A DNA stretch of 64,000 bases from Pseudobdellovibrionaceae bacterium (GCA_016719575.1 JADJYV010000013.1:1240001-1304000), one strand, 5' to 3'; numbered from the stretch's first letter, positions 1 through 9,241 are shown. Numbers and translations are program-made. The notes: generated from the letters alone by a model not told the origin.

Positions 1-324
1 TTGCCTAGCTCGGAAAATATCAACAGAGTCTTTGAAAATCACTGTGACTTGGGAGAGGCCAAATCGAGTGATTGATCTGACTTGTTCAACACCAGCCACT
101 CCTCGCATAGAGGACTCAACTGGGAAGGTCACCGTTCTTTCAATCTCTTCAGGAGCAAGACCTTCAATGATTGTATTGATCTGAACCTGATTGTTTGTGA
201 TGTCGGGGACGGCATCAATCGGTAAGTGTTGAAAGCTGTAGACTCCTGCTACAACAAGCAAAACGGTTAAAAAGAGAACAACGCCGCGATTGTAAATTGA
301 GAAATGAATTATTTTGTTCAACAT
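1..324 (-). CDS. Heavy-metal efflux RND transporter, CzcA/CusA family, N-terminal part only
   Basis: The reverse strand encodes 108 residues from an ATG at 322-324 and runs off the left edge of the window. The first membrane helix (about residues 9-28) is followed by LPIDAVPDITNNQVQI and GLAPEEIERTVTFPVE, the signature start of proton-driven RND metal pumps that export cations through a tripartite envelope complex. It lies 14 bases after the short adaptor-like gene at 339-941 and the TolC gene at 938-2176, all on the same strand, giving the usual czcCBA order. Substrate cannot be judged because the helix carrying the ion-relay residues lies outside the window. Confidence 0.93.
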   Translation of the reverse strand, partial: MLNKIIHFSIYNRGVVLFLTVLLVVAGVYSFQHLPIDAVPDITNNQVQINTIIEGLAPEEIERTVTFPVESSMRGVAGVEQVRSITRFGLSQVTVIFKDSVDIFRARQ

Positions 325-338
325 AAATTAAGCTCCAA

Positions 339-941
339 TTAGTGTGAGTGGCCTTCAGGAGCGCCACCAAATGCGGCAATCTCTGCGATTCTTAAGAATC
401 CAAGACCCGTGATGGCGATTTCGTCGCCGCTTTTGAGGTCTTTCGAGCGGATGGAGATTTTGTTTCCGGAGCGATCGATCTGGTCAAAATCGATTCGTTT
501 ATAGAAACCCGCGCGGTAGCGGTAGAGATTAACTTCAAGGCCCGCTGTGACCACGGCATCTTTTGGAATTTCAAAGGAACTTGCGGCTGTAATTTTGAAT
601 TTTTGAATCTCAAAATTCTTCTCGGCTTCTGGCGAGAGTTTGATTCCCTCATCCTCGCTCGCAGCTAAAATTCCTTTATTTGGGCCGACCTGAGGGTTCT
701 CCTCTTCGCCATGAGCGTGCTCATCACCGTGGCCATGATCTTTTGGCTCTTCGTCAGAGTGCTTGTGTTCAGCCTCATGATCTTCACCCTTTTTTTCTTC
801 ATGAGCCCCGTGTTCCTCATGCTTGGGTGATTCAGCTTTAGGCTTCTTTTCAGATGCGTGATCGTGTTCGTCACTCGCCTGGACGTTGCCAACGATTACA
901 AATATGGTTAGTAGGCCAATTGCAAAATAATAGTTTTTCAT
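339..941 (-). CDS. His-rich periplasmic protein resembling the C-terminal part of an RND adaptor
   Basis: This 200-residue protein has a signal peptide (about 1-22, ending VQA). A very His/Glu/Lys-rich stretch (about 24-82) probably binds metal. The rest, about 95-200, resembles the beta-barrel and membrane-proximal end of CzcB/CusB adaptors (IPKDAVV, DLKSGDEIAITG, a pattern found near the end of those proteins). The lipoyl and alpha-hairpin domains of a normal 350-450 residue adaptor are absent. The ATGA overlap with the upstream TolC gene and the pump gene 14 bases downstream place it in the adaptor position. I infer a reduced adaptor or metal chaperone for this pump. Confidence 0.75.
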   Translation of the reverse strand: MKNYYFAIGLLTIFVIVGNVQASDEHDHASEKKPKAESPKHEEHGAHEEKKGEDHEAEHKHSDEEPKDHGHGDEHAHGEEENPQVGPNKGILAASEDEGIKLSPEAEKNFEIQKFKITAASSFEIPKDAVVTAGLEVNLYRYRAGFYKRIDFDQIDRSGNKISIRSKDLKSGDEIAITGLGFLRIAEIAAFGGAPEGHSH

Positions 942-2176
942 AAAATCACCTCATTAAATTTGTTATCTATGATGAGAATTCGTCCCAATGCTTCGAGAGC
1001 TTCAAGCTCTGAGGCATTTCTTCTCTCGCCGAGGTCAAAAAGTTGTCTGTGAGCTTCGATCACGAGAGAGCTTGGAACGAGACCTTTGAAGAATTGTTTT
1101 TCAAGTTGTTCGTGTTTTTCGTTTACAATGTTAAGGCTAAGGGAAGTTTTAAGACTTTGAATCGTCTGATTGTAACGGTTCACAAGTTCTGCGCGTGTTG
1201 CAGCCGATTTTCTTTTCGCTAGGTCTGCTCCCATCTCAGCTTCTAAAAGTCTCTGAGAACTGTAAGCCCGGCCTGCGCCGTTTTGACTAAACACTGGCAA
1301 CGGCATTGATAAACCAAAACCCACAAATGTCGTTGTTTCACCGTTTTCTTTAACTGTTTTCATCGAAGGGCCAATTTTAAGATCCGGCCACGATTCTCCT
1401 TCCGATTTTTGCTTCTGACTTCTTGCAAGCTTGAGATCAGCCAGAGCCGCGCGCACTTGCGGAGATTCTTCGCTTGATGAAGCATTTTCGACCGAGGGCC
1501 ATGTCTGTTTCGCGGGAGGGAGGTTCTTTGACAAAAGGGTTCTTGAAAGTCCGGTAATGGCCGTGAGTGCTTGAAAGAGCTTTTCTTCATCAGCCTTTAA
1601 TTTTGTAAGCCTGAGCTGATGATCAGCGAGTGACATCTTAAAGACGGACAAAGACACATCTTGTTCAGGCGACAATGCTGGACGTTTTTGAAACTGCCTT
1701 ACAATTTTAGAAAACGTCTCAACCGATTCCTCTTCTATGTGAATTTCACTTTTGAGATGAGAAAGTCGATAGAGGCTTAGCATGAGTTCTAGTCTTGCCT
1801 GGTAAACTCCCAGGTCTCGGCCAGCCATTGCTCTTTCAGTTTCACTTTGAGCTTCGTTTATTAGTGCGTCCCTCTTGCCCCCAAGCCTCAAGGTAAATAG
1901 AAGAGATGCATTAGTCTCAGACCTTTCAGAGCCCTTTGAAACGGTATCAGCATCAAGCTCAGGGTTTAGCCACTGACTAGCGACACCTTCTAGTTTTTGG
2001 GCTGACTTCAGCTGCTGTTCGGAAATTTGTATTTCCGTAGACTGCTTTTCTGCGCAACGAACTAACTCCGAGTAGTTAGTAGCTTTGCAGTCGCTTTCTG
2101 AATTAGCCGCCAGGCCCAACAGCGGTATCGAGAGTGAGACTAGAGTTACAAAAAATAGATGGATCTTTCTCATCAT
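938..2176 (-). CDS. TolC-family outer membrane efflux protein (CzcC-like)
   Basis: The 412-residue protein starts with a signal peptide (about 1-23) and is mostly long amphipathic helices typical of the TolC/CzcC fold: a trimeric outer-membrane channel with a periplasmic alpha-barrel. Length fits CzcC proteins (about 400-430). It is first in a reverse-strand operon with the short adaptor and the RND pump, and its stop overlaps the next start (ATGA). A Shine-Dalgarno GGGAG lies about 6 bases before the ATG. It should form the exit duct for metal ions. Confidence 0.88.
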   Translation of the reverse strand: MMRKIHLFFVTLVSLSIPLLGLAANSESDCKATNYSELVRCAEKQSTEIQISEQQLKSAQKLEGVASQWLNPELDADTVSKGSERSETNASLLFTLRLGGKRDALINEAQSETERAMAGRDLGVYQARLELMLSLYRLSHLKSEIHIEEESVETFSKIVRQFQKRPALSPEQDVSLSVFKMSLADHQLRLTKLKADEEKLFQALTAITGLSRTLLSKNLPPAKQTWPSVENASSSEESPQVRAALADLKLARSQKQKSEGESWPDLKIGPSMKTVKENGETTTFVGFGLSMPLPVFSQNGAGRAYSSQRLLEAEMGADLAKRKSAATRAELVNRYNQTIQSLKTSLSLNIVNEKHEQLEKQFFKGLVPSSLVIEAHRQLFDLGERRNASELEALEALGRILIIDNKFNEVIL

Positions 2177-2196
2177 GGAGTTCTCCCTAAAGTCGT

Positions 2197-2212
2197 CCTC
2201 AAATTATTGAGG
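2197..2212. promoter_or_regulatory. Small perfect hairpin in the leader of the czcC-like operon
   Basis: CCTCAA and TTGAGG form a 6-bp perfect inverted repeat around a 4-base loop, about 20 bases before the start codon at 2176. It could be an operator or an mRNA hairpin. I see no other clear element between 2177 and 2370; no ECF-type promoter like those at 9709 or 39352 is present. Confidence 0.3.
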
Positions 2213-2370
2213 AACGCCCGAGAAGTGCCGTAGAAAAGTTCACGGCAAATCAGTTGCACAAGGTTAATTGTTTTGAGTTAAAATTAGAGTCGTAGCCGTA
2301 TTTTAGGCGATTGGCGGGCGGAAAGGACTTGTCTGAAAATCAAAAATGATAACGGCCATAGTTGTGAAAG

Positions 2371-2661
2371 TCAGAACCTGTGGCGGATTAAAAGTTGAAA
2401 AAGAAGCGAAGAACCTAAGGTAAAAGCACAATGTCCTAGATGACAGTTGCGGCAAGTAGAATTGCTGTGGTGACAATCCGAATCCTTCTTAGTGTCTTCA
2501 TTTAAATCTTCATGTTGGAAGTTCGGATGCTGTTGTGGTGAGGCAGAGAGTGTACTGAAGGTCTCTTTAGAGGGAAGACCCTCCGCGCAAGAGTTGCGGG
2601 CTTGGCTCATAACGCCTATAAAAGTGATAAATGAAAAAATCCAAGCAATCGTCAGCTTCAA
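2371..2661 (-). CDS. Small secreted Cys/His-rich protein, CzcI-like
   Basis: This 96-residue product has a signal peptide (about 1-26). A central segment is dense in possible metal ligands (CHHSNSTCRNCHLGHC, about residues 63-78), followed by a hydrophobic tail. Small proteins of this size with a D/H-rich stretch and a CxxCH-like motif are encoded next to czcCBA operons (CzcI type). The start is a TTG with AGAGG 6 bases upstream. It lies upstream of the TolC operon and is divergent from a csoR gene, so it is probably metal regulated. CxxCH occurs here (CRNCH), but a heme protein is less likely because the whole region is Cys/His rich. Confidence 0.55.
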   Translation of the reverse strand: MKLTIAWIFSFITFIGVMSQARNSCAEGLPSKETFSTLSASPQQHPNFQHEDLNEDTKKDSDCHHSNSTCRNCHLGHCAFTLGSSLLFQLLIRHRF

Positions 2662-2710
2662 TTGTACCTCTGGAAGCTAACAATAGTTGATTTTTTATAG
2701 TTGTCAATGG

Positions 2711-2728
2711 TATCCCCTGGGGAGGATA
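2711..2728. promoter_or_regulatory. Candidate CsoR/RcnR-type operator with overlapping promoter
   Basis: TATCC (2711-2715) and GGATA (2724-2728) are perfect arms around a C/G-tract centre (CCTGGGGA), the general form of CsoR/RcnR operators. A -35-like TTGTCA at 2701-2706 precedes it in the same arrangement as the two other csoR-linked operators in the window (10532 and 19502). It sits just before the frameshifted csoR at 2740 and is divergent to the CzcI-like gene, so it may control both. Confidence 0.5.
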
Positions 2729-2739
2729 GGTTATTTCGC

Positions 2740-3026
2740 ATGGCAAAAAAATCCCAGATCGACACAAGCATGTTCCTCACCGCGAAACTCTCGTTCGAAT
2801 CAAGAGAGCTAGTGGACATCTTCGAAAAGTCGAAACAATGGTTTCAGATGGTGAAGAGTGCATAGAGCTACTTCAGCAATTGAGTGCTGTGATTTCAGCT
2901 CTGGAATCTTGTCGCGTTACTTTGCTTCAGGATCACTTCAGCTCGTGCATTGCGCCAGCGATTTCGCCAGATTCAAAGCATCTGATTGCGGAGCTTGAAA
3001 CTGTAATCAAGAGGGCACTCCGATAG
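2740..3026 (+). CDS. csoR: Cu(I)-type CsoR-family repressor; reading frame needs a -1 shift at A7
   Basis: From the ATG at 2740 the frame enters a run of seven A (2745-2751) that forms a perfect A-AAA-AAA slippery heptamer. Slipping back one base gives a complete CsoR/DUF156 protein: MAKKIPDRHK, a helix rich in basic residues, then Cys41, His66 and Cys70. The Cys-25-His-4-Cys spacing is identical to the two intact repressors at 10605 and 19107 and matches Cu(I)-sensing CsoR. Without the shift only a 62-residue fragment from ATG 2838 could be made, lacking the DNA-contacting first helix. The CsoR frame has a stop at 2727-2729 and no ATG, GTG or TTG before 2838. Programmed frameshifting, transcriptional slippage, a real mutation or a base-calling error are all possible. 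Confidence 0.7.
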
Positions 3027-3044
3027 ACTTTGCTGCGGGCTGGC

Positions 3045-4346
3045 TCATTTTTTTGATTTCGACTGCCTTCGATACCAACTTCCATAAACTACTAGCGCCA
3101 GCACCACAAATCCGACCGATGACAAAACCAAATACTTAAAATCTTCAGTTGATGGAAGGGCAACTCCAGCTCCATAAAGACCTATCGTCGCTAGAGCGGT
3201 TAGCGCGTTGGCAAAGCCGTTCACTTCACCGCGAACTTGCGGCCCAATTCCAGTTTGCCTAATCTGCATTTCCCCGAGACTGAATCCATAAAGTCCTACA
3301 CGTGAAAATAAAATCAAAACAAGAAATCCAATTTGGCCGAAACTGTCAGCCCTTAAGAATAGCAAATACCCAATAACTAGCATTACCGCCTGAAAAGATA
3401 GAAATAGAAAACTCGCTCGATTAACAGAAACTCTCCTAAGAATCAGAGGAAATAGTACAGTTGCTAAAAGTCCGAATAAAGCGCCTAAGCCTCGAAAGAT
3501 ACCAATCGTTAACTCGGGAAGATTCCAACCGTCTTTCAGATAGGCAGTCAGCAAAACGCCATGCGGACTTAAGACCGAGAGCCAAAGAAATGAATAGGCT
3601 AAAACAACCAGTGCGATAGGATCTCGAAAAAAAGAACTCCATCCGTCTCGGATCTGCGCAAAAATGGATTGCTTCGTAGTGCTATCAATTTTTAGAGGCT
3701 TGTCCTTAAGATCTGGTCTCTCGTTGAAAATAGATTTTAGAATCCCGTACTCAGGAAAAAATGAAAGCACGTTCCAAATAGCTATCAGAGAAAACCCGAG
3801 AAGTGGCCAATGTGTCGAGGTCATTAGCAAAAGTGCGCCTGCCAAAACTGGGGAGCCCACTTCTGTGAATAGATCCACTTGCCTGAGCCTGCTGTTGAAT
3901 GCTGCGAGTTTATCATAATCAAAACTGGATGGAACTAAATCGTTCGCAATCGAAATATCCATGAATGTCGAGCCCAGTTGACTCACAATACCACTTGCAA
4001 CAAGAACGATAAAAATCGAGATGAATTCGTGCGATTCAAAGTCATGGGGGCTCGTCCGTGCGAGAACGATGACGCTGGCAAAGCCAACTAGAACTCCGAT
4101 AAGTTGCAGAAGGATACCAAGCTTTGAGGCTTTCAGGCGATCGATGTGGTCTATCAAGCTAGATAGTCGAGGCAAAAACAGGACTGTCGCGATTCTGATG
4201 AGTAGATAGTAAAGAGCTGCGAATCTTAAATTTCCCGGAAGTAGCTGAAGTAAAACAATGGGAACGGCAAAGTCCCAGGCTTGATCTCCAGACCTTGTTA
4301 ACAATCGTCCTAGAAGCATTCGAGAACTTAAAGATGCTAAATTCAA
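3045..4346 (-). CDS. Ferroportin-family iron exporter (MFS fold)
   Basis: The 433-residue membrane protein has about 12 hydrophobic segments. It closely matches what I recall of the Bdellovibrio bacteriovorus ferroportin: LLGRLLTRSGDQAWDF near the N terminus, the DISIANDLVPSS segment, SVLSPHGVLL and FRGLGALFGL. Ferroportins export Fe2+ and related divalent ions across the inner membrane. The start is a TTG whose bases overlap the stop of the upstream TolC gene (TTGA), implying coupled translation; the next in-frame ATG is at residue 10. It is the last gene of the 9.7-3.0 kb reverse operon, so iron export is tied to the RND system there. Confidence 0.88.
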   Translation of the reverse strand: MNLASLSSRMLLGRLLTRSGDQAWDFAVPIVLLQLLPGNLRFAALYYLLIRIATVLFLPRLSSLIDHIDRLKASKLGILLQLIGVLVGFASVIVLARTSPHDFESHEFISIFIVLVASGIVSQLGSTFMDISIANDLVPSSFDYDKLAAFNSRLRQVDLFTEVGSPVLAGALLLMTSTHWPLLGFSLIAIWNVLSFFPEYGILKSIFNERPDLKDKPLKIDSTTKQSIFAQIRDGWSSFFRDPIALVVLAYSFLWLSVLSPHGVLLTAYLKDGWNLPELTIGIFRGLGALFGLLATVLFPLILRRVSVNRASFLFLSFQAVMLVIGYLLFLRADSFGQIGFLVLILFSRVGLYGFSLGEMQIRQTGIGPQVRGEVNGFANALTALATIGLYGAGVALPSTEDFKYLVLSSVGFVVLALVVYGSWYRRQSKSKK

Positions 4347-5659
4347 TTGATATTCTTCTTAGAATTTGCTTCACGAATTGGATCGCTGCTAACAAGCTCA
4401 TATATTTTAAGCTTGGTGAGATAATAGTCTTTTCGGTATTCAAGGTTCCTGATTTTTGCCTCGAGCAGTCTTTCAGATGCGCCAACCATATCAGGCGAAT
4501 TCTTAACGCCTCGTCTGTATTCTCCCAGCGTGATTTTGTAATACTCCTCGGACTTTGACAGGTTTTTTTCCTCCAAGTTGATTCTCTCTGAAATTGTCAT
4601 GAGCTGTGATAACAGATTTTCCGCATCTGCCTGACCAGAAAGGGTTTTTCGGGTCGCGCTCGCTTCTTTGGCTGCAATGGTTGATCTTGCTGCTCTGGTT
4701 TCATTGAGTGTTTCCAGACCAGAAAACAACGGCACCGAAATTTTCAACATTAGAGAATAGTTATTATTTTCGGCGAAAACTCTTTCCTCGTTGGCGATCT
4801 TTCCGTACTTCGCCTCCAAATCAACAGACGGCAAGAACCCAGATTTCGCAATGGCCGCATCTCTTTGGCTCAACTGTGCTTCAGCATTTGCTTGAACAAT
4901 TTCGATATTGCTTTCCCTTAGGCGTCTCAAAATATCGTTTTTAGAAATTGAAGGCGTCTCCTTAGCTAAATGTCCTTTTACCAAAATCGATGAGGAAAGA
5001 TCTTTCCGGCCAAGGAGCACTGAGAGTTCGCGAGATTTTTCAGTGGTTAATTGGGAAATCATTTTAAGATCTGAAGTTAGTGTGGCCTCTCGTAATTCAA
5101 ATTCAATAACGTCCGCGCTTGATGTGAAGCCGGAGCTCTTTTTGAGTTTTGCGAGCTTCATCTGTTCTTGATTTAATTGAAGGGCTTTTTCTTTAAGTGC
5201 CGAGCTTTCTAACAAGAATGAAAGCTCATGAAAATTTCGGCTAACGTCGCGAATGACCTTCGACTTTGAAGCCTCAAACTTTTTCTGATCTAGATCTCTT
5301 TGAATTCGAGCCTTCTCAAAATTATCCTGATCAAGACCTCCACGATAGAGATTCCAATCTGCCTTCCCATAAAGAGTTGTTCCTGAATTCTTATCATCAT
5401 CAAACTTAGTTGTTTGTGGACCGCCTTCAACCGAAAGGCGAGGCAGAAACTTACCGTATTTGGCGTCGGCTTGTGCTTGGGAAGATTTATAAGTGCTTTC
5501 GGCTTCCTTTATTTCAAAATTCTGAGTCTCGGCTTCCTTAATTAGCTGATCGAGAGTGAACGCGCCCTCGTTTGGATGGTCAGCCAATGACTGCAAAGGT
5601 ATCTGGAGCAGGAGCGCTCCAACTATGAACTTTGAAATATAAGAAGTTCGACTTTCCAT
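4343..5659 (-). CDS. TolC-family outer membrane efflux protein
   Basis: I place the start at the ATG at 5659 (AGGAG 7 bases upstream), giving 438 residues with a signal peptide (about 1-25). An earlier in-frame ATG would overlap the upstream gene by over 100 bases and add a charged leader before the signal peptide. The body has the long coiled-coil helices of TolC proteins, for example LDQLIKEAETQNFEIKEAES at the mature N terminus. It lies 16 bases downstream of a small periplasmic gene and overlaps the ferroportin start. It should be the outer-membrane duct for the pump at 6089-9220. Confidence 0.88.
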   Translation of the reverse strand: MESRTSYISKFIVGALLLQIPLQSLADHPNEGAFTLDQLIKEAETQNFEIKEAESTYKSSQAQADAKYGKFLPRLSVEGGPQTTKFDDDKNSGTTLYGKADWNLYRGGLDQDNFEKARIQRDLDQKKFEASKSKVIRDVSRNFHELSFLLESSALKEKALQLNQEQMKLAKLKKSSGFTSSADVIEFELREATLTSDLKMISQLTTEKSRELSVLLGRKDLSSSILVKGHLAKETPSISKNDILRRLRESNIEIVQANAEAQLSQRDAAIAKSGFLPSVDLEAKYGKIANEERVFAENNNYSLMLKISVPLFSGLETLNETRAARSTIAAKEASATRKTLSGQADAENLLSQLMTISERINLEEKNLSKSEEYYKITLGEYRRGVKNSPDMVGASERLLEAKIRNLEYRKDYYLTKLKIYELVSSDPIREANSKKNIN

Positions 5660-5675
5660 AAGCACTCCTGTCGTC

Positions 5676-6077
5676 TTACTGTTGTGGTTCCACGCTGAAT
5701 TTAATTTTTTCAGTTTTTCCACCGTGAGTGACTGATGCTTCGAGATCGTAGCGATAAGCACCTTTTGCATCGACCTTGGCGGCAAAGTGGTCATCTTGAG
5801 CTGTAAACTTTAAAACTTGCGATTTATTCTTTCGAGGGATCGTCATCGTACCCTCCATCTGGACTCCCGCTAATGGGATCGGCTCTTTATCGTGATTCAT
5901 GGGATAAAGCTTAACGCCGTCTTTATCTGAAACCAGTTCGAGATAGATATTAGCGTTACCCTTTATTGTTCCCCCTGGACGAGTGGACTGAAGCCCTGGG
6001 GTTTTGTCGTGACCCTCGTGTGCGTTTGCAATTCCAAACGAGAAGATAAGGACTGTTAAAAAAAGAATTCGTTTCAT
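5676..6077 (-). CDS. Small secreted protein with HEGHD N terminus, function unknown
   Basis: This 133-residue protein has a clear signal peptide (about 1-19, ending ANA) and a mature N terminus HEGHD, a possible metal-binding patch. The remainder looks like one beta-sandwich domain (VQMEGTMTIPRK, GAYRYDLEASVTHGGK). It lies between the RND pump (11 bases) and TolC (16 bases). The operon has no ordinary adaptor gene, so this protein and the one at 9242 may stand in for it or act as metal chaperones. I do not recognise a named family. Confidence 0.8.
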   Translation of the reverse strand: MKRILFLTVLIFSFGIANAHEGHDKTPGLQSTRPGGTIKGNANIYLELVSDKDGVKLYPMNHDKEPIPLAGVQMEGTMTIPRKNKSQVLKFTAQDDHFAAKVDAKGAYRYDLEASVTHGGKTEKIKFSVEPQQ

Positions 6078-6088
6078 GTGATTCTCTC

Positions 6089-9000
6089 CTAGTGGTGAGT
6101 TGGTTTTAGTTCTATTTCCTTAGAGATTAAGTTGCTCTCTGCTGATTTTCTTCCGAATCGAAAAAATACAGTTGGAGTCACGAACATGTCTAAAAGTGTC
6201 GAGCTTAAGAGTCCGCCTACGATAACGACTGCTACTGGGTGAAGAATTTCTTTACCAGGTGCACCTTTAGCCAAGACAAGAGGCAAAAGACCTAGAATGG
6301 CCGTAAGCGCTGTCATGAGAACAGGTACCAGCCGTTCTAAGGAGCCTCGAATTACCATTTCCTTAGTGAACTCTTCCCCCTCATACTTCATGAGGTGTAG
6401 GTAATGGGAAATCATCATAATCCCATTTCGACTTGCGATACCACATAAAGTGATGAATGCGACCATTGTGGCGATGGAGAAGACCCGATCAGACAAGTAA
6501 ATCGCAACAAGGCTTCCGATGAGAGCCATTGGAATATTAAGCATGATCTGTACAGCAATGAACGACGATTTGAAGTGAGCATAGAGAACAATAAAAATTC
6601 CGATTAAAGACAAAATTCCTAAAAGCAAAATAAGACGACTTGCTGACTTTTGACTTTCGAATTGCCCGCCATACTGAATGAAATATCCTTCGGGGACTGG
6701 GACCTGTTTTTGAATTCGGTCCTGAACTTCGCTGACAAGACTATCTAAGTCTCGGCCCGAAGAATTTGCGGACACAACGATGCGTCTTTGCGCATTTTCG
6801 CGATTGATTTGGTTAGGACCTTGAGATTCAAAAACATCGGCTACCTTTTCAAGAGTAACTTTTCTTCCGTCCGGCATAATTTTGAGAATAGTTTGTTTGA
6901 TAAGATCAAGATTCGCCCGAGACTTGTCATCGAAACGCATATAAACGTTAAAAGTTTTTTGCTGATCGAGGACTTGGGCAATGACCTCACCATTGAGTGC
7001 CTTTTCTAAAGTTTCCGAAAGTTCACCAGCAACAAGACCAAATTGTCCGGCCTCATCTCGTAGGAGCTGAATTTTAACTTGAGGAATAAGAACTTGTTGC
7101 TCGATCTGAAGATCGACAAGGCCCTTTGTGCCATCAAGAGCTTTATATATTTCTGAAGCTTTGCTTCGGAGTGTATTAAGGTCAGGTCCAAAAACTTTGA
7201 TCGCGATTTGGGCGCGTACACCTGATAACAGGTGATCGAGTCTGTGAGAAATGGGTTGTCCGATATTTGAGAACACACCAGAAATGGACTCAAGCTTCTC
7301 GCGCATCTCGCTTAAGACAATATCTCTGCTTCTGCCACCCTCTTTGAAGTCCACATCAATTTCTGAATAGTGAACTCCTTCGGCGTGTTCGTCGAGTTCC
7401 GCTCTGCCTGTTCGTCTTGCGACTGATTTAACTTCTGGAATTTTTAAAAGGATTTCCTCGGCTTGAGTTCCCAGCTTATTTGATTCATCCAGCGAAATTC
7501 CAGGTTGAGCCATGATATTTACAGTCGCAGTTCCTTCATTGAACTTAGGTAAAAAATCTCTGCCCATAAATGGAATAAGGAGAAGAGAGAGCACAAAAAG
7601 CGTCCCAGCAATTCCAAAAACTATTTTTGGATGATCGAGTGATTTAACCAAAAGTTTTCGATCCCAGTTTTTTAGGACCTTCACAAGTTTTCCGTCTTGG
7701 TGGTCGGCCAGCTTGTCTTTTGCTAGCAGAAATGAGCAAAGAACAGGCGTAATAGTGAGAGAAACTAAAAGTGAGGCGATAAGGGAAACAATGTAGGCAA
7801 CACCGAGAGGAATAAATAAGCGACCTTCGATTCCACTCATATAAAACAGAGGGAGAAAAACCAAAACTACTATGATCGTCGCAAATACGATTGAGTTTCT
7901 CACTTCCGAAGAAGCGTTATAAACAACCTGAAGCGTGCTAAGTGGATTTTGTAAGGTTTTATTTTCTTTCAGGCGCCTGAAGACGTTTTCTACGTCGACG
8001 ATGGCATCATCCACTAGTTCGCCAATAGCAACGGCAAGGCCACCGAGGGTCATCGTGTTGACTGAAAGTTCAAAGAAATGAAACACGATTACGGTTACAA
8101 GAAGTGAGAGTGGAATTGCTGTTAAAGTGATGGCAGTGGTTCTGAAATTCAGTAGGAACATAAATAAGACGATGAAAACAAGAACTGTTCCGTCCCGCAG
8201 CGCCTCTTTTACGTTATCAACGGCAGCTTCGATGAAATGAGCTTGCTTAAATAGATCACCATGAAAGACAGCACCTTTCGGCAATGATTTTTCAAGTTCC
8301 TTAAGTGCGGCATCGATTTTTTCGGTGAGTTCGACCGTGTTACTGCCAGGTTGTTTCTGAATACTTAGAATGACAGATGGCTTTCCATTCACGCTGCCAT
8401 CACCGCGTTTAATTTGAGGCCCAAGTTTAACTTCGGCTATGTCTCTTACGAAAACTGGGCGGCCAAGATGAAGACCTACGACAGAATTTAAGATATCCTC
8501 TTCGGATTTAATCGTTCCAATATTGCGAATTAAAAATTCCTTTTTTTCGAGATCAATATAACCACCCGTCGTATTCAGACTGATTTTCGAAAGTGCTTTT
8601 TCAATTTCTTCGAGCGGAAGCTGGTTTTTTTGAATTTTCTCGGCTGAGAGCAATATTTGGTACTGCTTAACGCCTCCACCTATGGCGATGACCTGAGCAA
8701 CTCCAGGGACGGAAAGCAATCGTGGGCGAATTGTCCAATCGGCAAAAGTTCTTAGGTCAAGCGCGCTGACCTCTCCGCTTGGCGAGGATAAGCCAATCAA
8801 TTGAATTTCACCCATAATAGAAGCAATCGGCCCCATGACTGGGGTCACGCCTTGAGGTAGCTTTTCTTTTGCGAGCTGAAGTTTTTCAGCGACAAGCTGG
8901 CGATTTCTATAGATTTCGGTGTTCCAACCGAATTCGACATAAATAACAGACAAACCAATACCTGTTGTGGATCTAACTCTCTCAACGCCGGGCAACCCAT

Positions 9001-9220
9001 TTAGGACTGTTTCTAAAGGCAGGGTGACGAGCGTTTCAACTTCCTCGGGAGCCATGCCAACAGCTTCCGTCATGATGGTCACTGTTGGACGATTGAGATC
9101 TGGAAAAACATCAATTGGCATTTGGCTTACGGTGAAAAGACCGTAAGCCGTGATGATAACCCCAAGTGTCAGTACCAGCAGTCTATGTGTAAGTGAAAAT
9201 CGAATGACATGGTCAAGCAT
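6089..9220 (-). CDS. Heavy-metal efflux RND transporter, CusA/CzcA family
   Basis: The 1043-residue protein has full RND length, with a first helix at about 13-31, LPIDVFPDLNRPTV, and two large periplasmic loops. In helix 4 the motif VAIGELVDDAIVDVENV has acidic residues for proton relay. It differs from the DFG-type motif of classical CzcA. The segment DHLLSGVRAQIAIKVFG lacks the Met found at the equivalent place in E. coli CusA, so the substrate is uncertain. It sits in an operon of small periplasmic proteins, TolC and ferroportin under an ECF-type promoter at 9709-9740. Confidence 0.95.
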   Translation of the reverse strand: MLDHVIRFSLTHRLLVLTLGVIITAYGLFTVSQMPIDVFPDLNRPTVTIMTEAVGMAPEEVETLVTLPLETVLNGLPGVERVRSTTGIGLSVIYVEFGWNTEIYRNRQLVAEKLQLAKEKLPQGVTPVMGPIASIMGEIQLIGLSSPSGEVSALDLRTFADWTIRPRLLSVPGVAQVIAIGGGVKQYQILLSAEKIQKNQLPLEEIEKALSKISLNTTGGYIDLEKKEFLIRNIGTIKSEEDILNSVVGLHLGRPVFVRDIAEVKLGPQIKRGDGSVNGKPSVILSIQKQPGSNTVELTEKIDAALKELEKSLPKGAVFHGDLFKQAHFIEAAVDNVKEALRDGTVLVFIVLFMFLLNFRTTAITLTAIPLSLLVTVIVFHFFELSVNTMTLGGLAVAIGELVDDAIVDVENVFRRLKENKTLQNPLSTLQVVYNASSEVRNSIVFATIIVVLVFLPLFYMSGIEGRLFIPLGVAYIVSLIASLLVSLTITPVLCSFLLAKDKLADHQDGKLVKVLKNWDRKLLVKSLDHPKIVFGIAGTLFVLSLLLIPFMGRDFLPKFNEGTATVNIMAQPGISLDESNKLGTQAEEILLKIPEVKSVARRTGRAELDEHAEGVHYSEIDVDFKEGGRSRDIVLSEMREKLESISGVFSNIGQPISHRLDHLLSGVRAQIAIKVFGPDLNTLRSKASEIYKALDGTKGLVDLQIEQQVLIPQVKIQLLRDEAGQFGLVAGELSETLEKALNGEVIAQVLDQQKTFNVYMRFDDKSRANLDLIKQTILKIMPDGRKVTLEKVADVFESQGPNQINRENAQRRIVVSANSSGRDLDSLVSEVQDRIQKQVPVPEGYFIQYGGQFESQKSASRLILLLGILSLIGIFIVLYAHFKSSFIAVQIMLNIPMALIGSLVAIYLSDRVFSIATMVAFITLCGIASRNGIMMISHYLHLMKYEGEEFTKEMVIRGSLERLVPVLMTALTAILGLLPLVLAKGAPGKEILHPVAVVIVGGLLSSTLLDMFVTPTVFFRFGRKSAESNLISKEIELKPTHH

Positions 9221-9241
9221 GGAAGCTCTCCTTCAGAATTA

